Under the pieces are notes generated by a model that saw only the letters and a program-made list of their open reading frames with translations, made no database searches and was not told where the DNA came from. DNA of 13,820 bases from UMGS1370 sp963557065 (GTDB lineage: Bacteria; Bacillota; Clostridia; Lachnospirales; Lachnospiraceae): positions 1 to 13,820 of the forward strand of contig CAUWCT010000074.1 of the NCBI GenBank assembly GCA_963557065.1, read 5' to 3'. Shown here piece after piece: positions 7,364-13,820 of this stretch. Position numbers and translations under genes: made by a program. The stretch's first letter is position 1. Every line of letters begins with the position of its first letter.

Positions 7364-8606
7364 AGTCAGACTGGCAAAGAAAATGGCCATATGCCTCGCA
7401 GCAGCAGGGCTTTTTGGCTGTCAGAGGGATGATAGTCTGCCAACTGCTTATGATTACAGAAAAGCAGGAAGAGCGCCGGAGATAGAAGATCAGCAGAATT
7501 TAGGGACCTGCTGGGCCTTTGCTTCTCTGAAAGCAGCAGAATCTTCTCTTTTGCCTCAGGAAAGCTGGAATTTTTCAGAGGATCATATGTCTCTTAAAAA
7601 CAGTTTTCATATGGGGCAAAATGCAGGGGGAGATTATCTGATGTCTCTGGCTTATCTGCTTTCCTGGCAGGGACCTGTAACAGAAGAAGCAGACCCTTAT
7701 AATGACGGCGCTTCGCCGGATAATCTTACACCGGTAAAGCATGTTCAGGAAGTGAGGATACTGCCTGCAAACGACAGAAAAGCGATTAAAAAAGCGGTGT
7801 ATGAGACGGGCGGCGTTCAAAGCGCCCTCTATACTTCAATAGAAAACTTAGACAGTGAATCCCAATATTATCAAAAGGATAAGGCGGCATATTACTATGA
7901 CGGCCAGGCAGAGCCCAACCACGATACAGTCATTGTGGGATGGGACGATCTGTATCCAAAGGAGAATTTTACCATTACCCCGCCGGGAGACGGCGCTTTT
8001 TTGTGTGCCGGCAGCTGGGGAGAAAAGTTTGGGGAAGATGGATATTTTTACGTTTCCTATTATGATGCCAATATAGGAAAAACCAATCTGGTCTACTCCA
8101 GAATCGATAATCCGGATAACTACGACAGAATTTATCAGACCGATCTGTGGGGGTGGTGCGGCCAGGCCGGGTATGGAGAAGAAACGGCGTATGGAGCCAA
8201 TGTATATGAAGCCCGGGAAGACGAATGGCTGTGCGCAGCAGGCTTTTATGCTACAGGGCCTGAGACGGAATATGAGATTTATGGAGTTTTAAGTCCGGAT
8301 GAAGAGTTTTCAGATCGCACCCTGCTGGCAAAAGGAACCCTGCAGGAGATGGGATATTATACCATTGATTTTGAAACTCCTGTAAAGATGGAAGCAGGAG
8401 AACGGTTTGGACTGCTTTTAAAAATCACCACAAAAGGAAGTATCCAGCCAATGGCTATAGAGTACCAGGCGGATGAGAGAAAAGGCACAGTGGATATTAC
8501 AGACGGAGAGGGATATTTAAGCTATGACGGTGTCCGCTTTGAGCGGACAGAAACGACTATGGAATGTAATATCTGCTTAAAAGCGTATACAAGGAGAACA
8601 CCATGA
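7356..8606 (+). CDS. Papain-like (C1) lipoprotein with lectin-like domain
   Basis: The gene overlaps the end of the methyltransferase. AGGGAG at 7341-7346 favours the GTG at 7356 (nine bases) over the ATG at 7350 (three bases); numbering below counts from 7350. A basic N-terminus and hydrophobic stretch end in a lipobox LFGC with Cys24, so it is probably a lipoprotein on the outer face of the membrane. Residues about 33-250 are a C1 peptidase domain with oxyanion Gln48, nucleophile Cys54 in GTCWAFAS and His191 in NHDTVIVGW. The last catalytic-site element, normally NSWG, reads GSWG at 221-224, so the Asn is replaced by Gly. Residues about 280-415 resemble the lectin-like domain often fused to clostridial C1 proteases. 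It may be a weakened protease or a binding protein. Confidence 0.87.
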   Translation: MNRVRLAKKMAICLAAAGLFGCQRDDSLPTAYDYRKAGRAPEIEDQQNLGTCWAFASLKAAESSLLPQESWNFSEDHMSLKNSFHMGQNAGGDYLMSLAYLLSWQGPVTEEADPYNDGASPDNLTPVKHVQEVRILPANDRKAIKKAVYETGGVQSALYTSIENLDSESQYYQKDKAAYYYDGQAEPNHDTVIVGWDDLYPKENFTITPPGDGAFLCAGSWGEKFGEDGYFYVSYYDANIGKTNLVYSRIDNPDNYDRIYQTDLWGWCGQAGYGEETAYGANVYEAREDEWLCAAGFYATGPETEYEIYGVLSPDEEFSDRTLLAKGTLQEMGYYTIDFETPVKMEAGERFGLLLKITTKGSIQPMAIEYQADERKGTVDITDGEGYLSYDGVRFERTETTMECNICLKAYTRRTP

Positions 8607-9208
8607 ACGAGACCATAGTATTTGCAACTGGAAATGAAGGAAAGATGCGGGAAGTCAGGATGATCCTGGCAGATTTAGACATGAAGATTTTGTCCATGAA
8701 AGAAGCGGGAGTCCAGATAGAGATCATAGAAGATGGAGAGACATTTGCAAAGAATGCAGAGATAAAAGCAAGAGCCGTCTGGGAGCATACCGGCGGCATT
8801 GTGCTGGCAGACGATTCTGGACTGGCAGTGGACTATCTGGGAGGAGAACCGGGAGTTTATTCGGCCAGATATCTGGGCGAGGACACTTCCTATACGATTA
8901 AGAATCAGGCGATTATTGACCGGCTAAAAGGTGTTTCGGGAAAGGATCGTTCAGCCAGATTTGTCTGCGCTATTGCAGCGGTTTTGCCGGATGGAACAGT
9001 GATTCACACAGAAGGGACCATGGAGGGGTGTATTGCGGAAAAACCTGCCGGAACGGAAGGATTTGGATATGATCCCATTCTTTATATACCAGAACTTGGA
9101 GTTACCAGCGCGGAATTGACGCTGGAGCAGAAAAATCAAATCAGCCACAGGGGAAAAGCCCTGCGGGCTATGAAGGAAGAACTTTTTAAGAGGTACAGAG
9201 GAGAATGA
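8603..9208 (+). CDS. rdgB: XTP/dITP pyrophosphatase (RdgB/HAM1)
   Basis: The enzyme hydrolyses non-canonical purine triphosphates (XTP, dITP, ITP) to monophosphates, keeping them out of DNA and RNA. The 201 residues are of normal length and show all family signatures: TGNEGK at 9-14, ADDSGL at 69-74, GEPGVYSARY at 81-90, GFGYDP at 153-158 and SHRGKAL at 181-187. It has no export signal. The start ATG shares the ATGA overlap with the stop of the protease gene, and AAGGAG lies upstream, so translation is probably coupled. The next gene is a phosphoesterase, the same order as ysnA-ysnB in Bacillus subtilis. Confidence 0.97.
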   Translation: MNETIVFATGNEGKMREVRMILADLDMKILSMKEAGVQIEIIEDGETFAKNAEIKARAVWEHTGGIVLADDSGLAVDYLGGEPGVYSARYLGEDTSYTIKNQAIIDRLKGVSGKDRSARFVCAIAAVLPDGTVIHTEGTMEGCIAEKPAGTEGFGYDPILYIPELGVTSAELTLEQKNQISHRGKALRAMKEELFKRYRGE

Positions 9209-9210
9209 GT

Positions 9211-9708
9211 ATGAAAATTTTAATTGTCAGTGATACACACCGCAAAGATGACAATCTAAAAAAAGTAATCGAACAGGTAAAGCCACTGGATATGTTTATT
9301 CATCTGGGGGATGCAGAGGGCAGCGAGCAGTTTATTCCGGAATGGTTAAATCCGGAATGTGACATTCAGATGGTACGGGGAAACAATGACTTTTTTTCTA
9401 TGCTGGACAGAGAGCGGGAAATCCGGATCGGGAAATACCGGGCGCTTCTGACTCATGGGCATTATTATAATGTGTCCCTGGGAATTGAGAGAATTGCCAA
9501 TGAGGCCGCAGAGCGCAAGCTGGATATTGTTATGTTCGGCCATACCCACCGTCCCTGCTGTGAAATAAGAGAGGATGTTGTGGTCTTAAATCCGGGCAGT
9601 CTTTCTTATCCCAGACAGGAAGGCAGAAAGCCGTCTTATATGATAATGGAACTGGACGAAAGAGGAGAAGCCCGCTTTGAACAGTTCTATGTGGAAACGG
9701 ATTGGTAA
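9211..9708 (+). CDS. YsnB/MJ0936-type metallophosphoesterase
   Basis: The protein of 165 residues belongs to the same calcineurin-like phosphodiesterase clan as YfcE but is closer in size and context to B. subtilis YsnB. Metal ligands are visible as Asp8 and His10 in SDTH, Asp34 in HLGDAEG, Asn58 in RGNND, His82 in THGH and GHTH at 110-113. The natural substrate is unknown. I chose ATG 9211 because AGAGGAG at 9197-9203 is seven bases upstream; the ATG at 9205, which overlaps the rdgB stop, would have almost no spacing. It is the last gene of the run, followed by a tandem repeat and a strong terminator. Confidence 0.92.
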   Translation: MKILIVSDTHRKDDNLKKVIEQVKPLDMFIHLGDAEGSEQFIPEWLNPECDIQMVRGNNDFFSMLDREREIRIGKYRALLTHGHYYNVSLGIERIANEAAERKLDIVMFGHTHRPCCEIREDVVVLNPGSLSYPRQEGRKPSYMIMELDERGEARFEQFYVETDW

Positions 9709-9747
9709 AACAGAGCAAGGTTAAAACAGGGCAAGGTTAAAACAGAG
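9706..9747 (+). repeat. 16-bp tandem repeat, 2.6 copies
   Basis: The unit taaaacagRgcaaggt occurs at 9706-9721 and 9722-9737 with one mismatch, then partially at 9738-9747. The first copy contains the TAA stop codon of the phosphoesterase gene, so the repeat duplicated the region right at the stop. It looks like a slippage duplication with no evident function. Confidence 0.85.
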
Positions 9748-9753
9748 TGTATG

Positions 9754-9797
9754 AAAAGGTTTCTGCTTTTCTGGAGAGAAGGCAGAAGCCTTTTTTT
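9754..9797 (+). terminator. Terminator closing the yfcE-ysnB run
   Basis: AAAAGGTTTCTGC pairs with GCAGAAGCCTTTT (one G-U pair) and the stem is extended further by the flanking T/A bases, ending in seven Ts at 9791-9797. This is a strong intrinsic terminator. Confidence 0.88.
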
Positions 9798-9820
9798 GTT
9801 ATATTTATAACATAAATGAG

Positions 9821-9849
9821 TTGAAAAATAGATAAAATTGATTTATAAT
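9821..9849 (+). promoter_or_regulatory. Promoter upstream of the AT-rich gene pair
   Basis: TTGAAA (9821-9826) and TATAAT (9844-9849) have a 17-base spacer. The surroundings are very AT-rich, so chance matches are more likely here, but the hexamers and spacing are good and it follows directly on the terminator. The leader to the gene start would be about 95 bases with no feature I recognise. Confidence 0.55.
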
Positions 9850-9952
9850 TTAAAAATACGAAGATAATATTAATTTTATTGGTTATTTAGTGGGAAAAAT
9901 ATGTTTTTTGTAATAATTATTTAGAATTATTTTATAAGGAGTGATGACGAAA

Positions 9953-10819
9953 ATGAAGATTCAAAATGTTTCAACAGGTGTTCCTTCACAATTTCAAATC
10001 AGACAAAGTTCCCAAGAAGGCAGCGGGAAATTTTTGGAAGATTTAAAGCTGAAGGAAAAAAAGGATGCACAAATAAATTCCCAGGACAGTTTTGTGCATC
10101 ACTTGGCTCGTACACAAAGTCAATTTAGTGGAACGATACAAGAGCGTTTTGAGCAAATGGAAAAACTGAACGAAGAGACTGACTGGGGAGCGCTAAGTGA
10201 CATTGAAAAGGTAAAACTTCTAACAGATCGGTACCGGGCCGCATTCGACGAGTTTGATCTTGTTATGTCAGGATTGTATAAACCATATTTATCTTCTCAC
10301 ATGATCATTGGAGAGCATTATAGCAGAGAGGGTATGAAATATATAGGAAAGGGAGGGATTGCGCCACTGCAGTCAAAGATTGAGGATTGCTACCGGGAGG
10401 CATATTATGGAACATGTACAGATGAAGAACTCAGAGCGCAGATTATGAATAAATATAAAGGCGCCCATTCTATGGAATCGAAGTTTTTGATGATAGATGA
10501 AATGCGCAGATGCGGTCTGACAAAGAATGGGGAACTTGATATTTTGGAATCTATGAAAATGCAGGTATTCAGCCAAGTAGAAAATGCAAATAAAACAGCG
10601 CTTTATGGCACCAATATGTCGATTAGCCAACATCCACGTTTTTTGGACATGTATATGTCGTATGCAAAAGGAGTCGGAGCAGGAAAAGGTTATGCCCCCA
10701 ACTGGACAGAAATAATAGAAGAGGCAAAAAACATGCTTCAATCAGCTTCAGATCAGCCATACTATGAGCACATTATAGATGGGATGGACAGCTTTTTAGA
10801 AGAGGTGCTAAAAAACTGA
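9953..10819 (+). CDS. Hypothetical helical cytoplasmic protein
   Basis: I do not recognise this protein. From ATG 9953 it has 288 residues. AAGGAG at 9936-9941 is 11 bases upstream of it; GTG 9941 overlaps that site and ATG 9944 is only two bases away. The first 45 residues are polar and low in structure, rich in Gln, Ser and Lys. The rest looks mostly helical, with patches such as DWGALSDIEKVKLLTDRYR (about 74-92), EEMRR-like and EEAKNML segments, and a Gly-rich bend GVGAGKGYAP. It has no signal peptide, membrane segment, Cys cluster or nucleotide-binding motif. It lies in AT-rich DNA, and a strong ribosome binding site for an export-signal reading frame follows after 37 bases, so the two genes are probably co-transcribed. 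A shared function is inferred only from that. Confidence 0.8.
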   Translation: MKIQNVSTGVPSQFQIRQSSQEGSGKFLEDLKLKEKKDAQINSQDSFVHHLARTQSQFSGTIQERFEQMEKLNEETDWGALSDIEKVKLLTDRYRAAFDEFDLVMSGLYKPYLSSHMIIGEHYSREGMKYIGKGGIAPLQSKIEDCYREAYYGTCTDEELRAQIMNKYKGAHSMESKFLMIDEMRRCGLTKNGELDILESMKMQVFSQVENANKTALYGTNMSISQHPRFLDMYMSYAKGVGAGKGYAPNWTEIIEEAKNMLQSASDQPYYEHIIDGMDSFLEEVLKN

Positions 10820-10856
10820 ATATAGAATTTTGCCATAAGGTGAGGAGGGTCAGGCG

Positions 10857-13355
10857 ATGAATATGAAAAACATGGGAAGAATAATTAGAAAACTATCGAC
10901 CGTAACGATGGTGTTTTCAATAAGTCTCTTTTTGATTCAATCTAATGCTGCATAAGAGAATATTTTAAATACAGGCAATGTATTAGAGACAGATGCAGCT
11001 GGGGATGAGAGGGTTTTAAAAGAATCAGAACATAGTATTGTGTCTATAGATGAAACCCCAGAAGATATCAAGAACTTGTTAGAAAACAATGCGGAAAGTG
11101 AAGAGTTAAAGACTGAATCTGCATTAGAAGGAAAAAATGGGGGAGAGACTCAAGGGAATTCTGAATTTAAAGAAGATGAGTCAGAGGGAGAACCGGATAT
11201 TCGCATTGAAATAGAAGAGGATGAAGAACGAGCAAGGGTAGAGCCTATTAGCAAATTTAATATTGTGCAGATATCTGGATATGATACTTTAGGGAATGAG
11301 ATAGTAGAGAAGTTTCCAACATCACAAAATAGCATTGACAGGACTAGTTTTACAGCCGAAAATACGTATAAACGTGAAGGTTTGGTTATTGCTTTGAGGC
11401 GTAGGGGATCGAACGGAAATATATATGAAAAATCATCAGACTGCAGCATGGCTACTTGGGGGGCGCCGTATGATATTATTTATGATAACTATGGCGGTTT
11501 GCTTGAATTTACGTACAAAAATAAAATTACAATTACAAATCCGGATATTTCGCAACTACATATTCAATTTGTTGTAAATACAACGAGACCAAATGGTGGG
11601 GCAAGACAAATTATCAGAGATATATTTATACCTTTAGAAGATGAAAGAGCAGGCGCACCTCAAACGCCAGAGATTATTTATAGAAATGATTATCCAGATT
11701 CGTATATATTGACTGGTGTTGACAGTTCAATGGAATATACCATCATTAGCGATCCATATATTCGTAATGCACTTACGTGGGAACCATGCCCGGAGAAGGA
11801 GATATTTCTGACTCCAGAGCAACAAGGAAAGATATGTCTTGTAAGATATAAAGCTGGAGATGGTACTTCTGAATCTCAGTATAAGGAGTTAAAAATCCCA
11901 GTTCGTAAAGGGGCTCCTCAGGTTTCTTATAATAGGAACACTGAAATATTAAGTGGGCTAACAACAGAGATGGAATATAGTATAGGAGAAGGGGAGTACA
12001 CGACAGTAACAGAAGAGATTGTTTCGGGTGACATGTCAAAAATAATAGATGCCATTGAGAGTGATTCCATAGATTTAAAAGTAAGGTATAGAAGTGATAA
12101 TGCCCCGGCAGGTATCGAGAAAGTAATAACTTTATATAAACGACTTGCACCACCGTCAGAAGTAACTTTTAATTTAGTTACATTTACATTAGAGGGAACA
12201 AAATCAGGCATGGAATATAAGACGGATGAAATGGAAAATTGGAAATCGATTACATCAGCATCAGTGAATCTTAAAAACAATGTATCAGAAGAAAAAGACG
12301 TGACTGTGCAAGTTAGATATAAGGCAACAAATACCAATGCGTATTCTAAATCGATTACTTTTGTAATTCCCAAATTAACAGCTGCGCCAAGAGGATTATC
12401 GATTAACTATCAGACAGAAACGATTGCTGGATTTGACGCAACGAAGGTTTATGAATACGCGAGATCTCTTACAGGAAGTTATCAGGATATAGTTTTGTCA
12501 GATAGTGGAGAATTTGCATTAGGAAGTTTAATTAGTTCTTCGCCAAGAACGATATATATTAGAGAAAAAGCCACACAGGAACATCCGTTTTCTGCATCTG
12601 CTAAGATAGAGATTCCGGGACGTAAGGTGCTGCCATCTACAATAAAATTTGTATATAATGATGAAAGCGTTCCAGAGACGCAAGCACGTTTGGTTGGAGT
12701 GGGACCAACTATGGAGTATAGACAGAGGAATGAGACGGAATGGCTTCCTTTAACGGGCGATTCATTAATTGTGGATATCCCCGAAAATAATACATCTTAT
12801 TATATACGAGAAAAGGCAACAGAATCAGAATTTGTGTCAAAGGAATATTCACTGACTTTAAGAACGTATTATTCGCAGGTTGGTTGTATAGTTAATTTTA
12901 ATACAGAAGAAATAGCTTCATTGCAAAACACTATGGAATATCGAATAGATGGAGGAGAATTTGTTCAGGTTGGTGATATGAAAGTTATTTCGCTATCAGA
13001 ATTTGCAGATTCTTTATCTGCAGATGAAACATGTATGATAGATATTCGATATATGAGAAGAGAGGGATATCCGGTAGGGAAAATTAAAAAATTTGTTATT
13101 CATTCAAGACCAGCAGCACCCTCTAATCTGAATTATGATCCGACGACGTTTGTATTATCAGGTGTGTCAAGTGATATGCAATATCGGGAGGTAGGAGAAA
13201 CGTCATGGAGGACCATTAGCAATCATACATTAAATTTAAAAAATCTTGTAAATGGGCGTCCTGATGTCAAAATAGAGATTCGCTATAAATCTGCGAAACC
13301 TTCAGATGATGATTATGTATTCGCTTCGGATATAACAGTTTTTGAATTGTATTAA
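10857..13355 (+). pseudogene. Secreted repeat protein gene with in-frame stop
   Basis: The ATG at 10857 has an excellent AGGAGG (10843-10848) eight bases upstream and starts a clear signal peptide: basic GRIIRKL, a hydrophobic core, then QSNAA. The very next codon, 10953-10955, is TAA. The same frame then stays open for 2.4 kb to 13355. Intact, it would have been about 832 residues. The mature part has an acidic Glu-rich stretch (to about 11250), a unique domain (about 11260-11650), then seven repeats of about 80 residues built around MEY...W...VRYKA, a pattern seen in Firmicute surface proteins. There is no LPXTG, SLH or membrane anchor. A GTG at 11040 reopens the frame but has no ribosome binding site and no signal peptide. 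A single C-to-T change (CAA to TAA) would explain the break. Recent pseudogene is most likely; sequencing error or readthrough are alternatives. Confidence 0.8.
11655..13352 (+). repeat. Seven diverged ~80-residue coding repeats
   Basis: The tyrosine motif MEY (or YEY, MQY) recurs with spacings of 80, 80, 80, 87, 74 and 81 residues, at codons starting near 11730, 11970, 12210, 12450, 12711, 12933 and 13176. Each unit begins with a Pro-containing linker (AP or LP), then a short strand, a GL/GV turn, MEY, an optional Trp, and ends with a strand such as VRYKA, IREKA or IRYKS. DNA identity between units is low, so they are old repeats. The pattern fits a beta-sandwich, Ig- or Fn3-like tandem array; that fold is inferred. 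Confidence 0.75.
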
Positions 13356-13499
13356 TGAGTGAATGATGCATAAAGAGTGAAAAAAGACCAGCACAAAATA
13401 GGTATAAATTTATGTAAGAATATATTTTGTAGCAGTTCTGTCATGTATCTTCTTGCCTACTTGTAGCGGACAAGAAGCATCGGTGCCCAACCTATGAAG

Positions 13500-13559
13500 A
13501 TTCAGACAGGAAAAAGCGCCCACAGCTTGTTTTCATAAGAGTTTTCCTGTCTGAATTTT
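13500..13559. terminator. 15-bp perfect inverted repeat, possible terminator
   Basis: ATTCAGACAGGAAAA at 13500-13514 is the exact reverse complement of 13542-13556, with a 27-base loop and a short TTT tail. It could end transcription of the repeat-protein gene, but the loop is long, the T tract is weak, and the loop itself contains AAGC/GCTT that competes for pairing. A regulatory RNA or transposon end are alternatives. Confidence 0.45.
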
Positions 13560-13608
13560 CGCATGGCGGAGCTATTACATATATTTTTCAAAAAAATCAA
13601 AAAAATAG

Positions 13609-13637
13609 TTGACATTTGAAAACACATGGTATATAAT
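13609..13637 (+). promoter_or_regulatory. tRNA operon promoter
   Basis: TTGACA (13609-13614) and TATAAT (13632-13637) match consensus exactly with a 17-base spacer, about 50 bases before the first tRNA. This fits the strong promoters of stable-RNA operons. Confidence 0.85.
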
Positions 13638-13688
13638 TACTCTTGCGTTGAGGGAAAGCGATAGAAAAGTGGTGAGTACCCAGTATAA

Positions 13689-13763
13689 CGGGGTGTGGCT
13701 CAGCTTGGCTAGAGCGCCTGGTTTGGGACCAGGAGGTCGCAGGTTCGAATCCTGTCACCCCGA
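13689..13763 (+). tRNA. tRNA-Pro (anticodon TGG)
   Basis: A full cloverleaf can be read: acceptor CGGGGTG with CACCCCG, D arm beginning GCTC, anticodon stem CCTGG/CCAGG around loop TTTGGGA with anticodon TGG at 13724-13726, and a T arm with GGTTCGAATCC. The discriminator base is A. CCA is not encoded (CTG follows), so it must be added after transcription. Confidence 0.97.
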
Positions 13764-13771
13764 CTGAATAT

Positions 13772-13820
13772 GCGGGTGTAGTTCAATGGTAGAACACCAG
13801 CCTTCCAAGCTGGATACGTG
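13772..13820 (+). tRNA. tRNA-Gly (anticodon TCC), cut by window end
   Basis: Eight bases after tRNA-Pro, GCGGGTG starts an acceptor stem, followed by a D arm (GTTCAATGGTAGAAC) and the anticodon stem CCAGC/GCTGG with loop CTTCCAA, anticodon TCC at 13804-13806. The T arm and 3' end lie beyond the window. It shares the promoter of tRNA-Pro. Confidence 0.95.

Larger units (their letters stand above)
13356..13688. other. Intergenic stretch with structured elements
   Basis: No coding region is supported here. From left to right it holds an 8-bp inverted repeat ACAAAATA/TATTTTGT (13393-13400 with 13423-13430) with a palindrome ATAAATTTAT inside it, a 7-bp stem CTTCTTG/CAAGAAG (13449-13455 with 13471-13477), a perfect 15-bp inverted repeat (13500-13556), an A/T-rich run, and the tRNA promoter. 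The dense pairing between 13449 and 13559 suggests a small RNA, an RNA leader or the end of a mobile element; I cannot name it. Confidence 0.6.

Noticed and set aside
6503..7390. A 295-codon open frame on the minus strand
   Set aside because: It lies wholly opposite the methyltransferase, whose motifs are clear, and its product has no recognisable domain; it is an antisense shadow.
9706..9747. A small CRISPR array
   Set aside because: The 16-bp units are directly adjacent with no spacers, and there is no cas gene or leader.
10953..10955. Recoding of the stop as selenocysteine or pyrrolysine
   Set aside because: Those use TGA and TAG. This codon is TAA, and no recoding element is visible downstream.
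11040..13355. An intact gene starting at GTG 11040
   Set aside because: No ribosome binding site precedes this GTG, and it would lack an export signal for a protein with typical extracellular repeats. ATG 10857 with AGGAGG is the natural start, interrupted by TAA.

Overview
The window looks like chromosomal DNA of a Gram-positive Firmicute, most likely a gut clostridium of the family Lachnospiraceae. This is inferred from strong AGGAGG-type ribosome binding sites, near-consensus sigma-A promoters (TTGACA-N17-TATAAT), an Asn-rich micro-protein, a TTG start, the ysnA-ysnB-like gene order, tRNA genes without encoded CCA, and the general character of the proteins. Genus cannot be fixed from the sequence alone.

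Layout. Bases 86-1342 hold a DUF1015 gene that converges on, and overlaps by 41 bp, a MarR-type regulator (1302-1784, minus). The MarR gene is divergent from ftsH (1954-3867). Both promoters lie in the 169-bp gap, each next to a small palindrome. After the ftsH terminator come a secreted SH3/NlpC-P60 cell-wall hydrolase (4024-4806) with a perfect consensus promoter, a 50-residue Asn/Ser-rich micro-protein (4915-5067), a strong terminator, and a single-domain rhodanese (5211-5522). A promoter with a 13-bp palindrome leads into yfcE (5603-6145).

From yfcE to 9708 the genes are packed head to tail: a THUMP-domain RNA methyltransferase (6179-7363), a papain-like lipoprotein with a lectin-like tail (7356-8606), rdgB (8603-9208) and a second MJ0936-type phosphoesterase (9211-9708), the last three junctions overlapping or nearly so. 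The theme is housekeeping (nucleotide sanitation, RNA modification, phosphoesterases) with one surface protease inserted. A strong terminator closes the run at 9754-9797.

From about 9800 to 13355 the DNA is visibly more AT-rich and holds two genes I cannot assign: a cytoplasmic-looking helical protein (9953-10819) and a secreted protein with seven repeats of about 80 residues. The second is broken by an in-frame TAA exactly after its signal peptide, although the next 2.4 kb stay open. A structured intergenic stretch with a perfect 15-bp inverted repeat follows. The window ends in a tRNA cluster, tRNA-Pro(TGG) and a partial tRNA-Gly(TCC), behind another consensus promoter.

The best candidates for something new are the interrupted repeat protein with its partner gene, the unexplained hairpin element before the tRNAs, and the papain-like protein whose catalytic Asn position is Gly. 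I did not find a clear new defence or mobile system.
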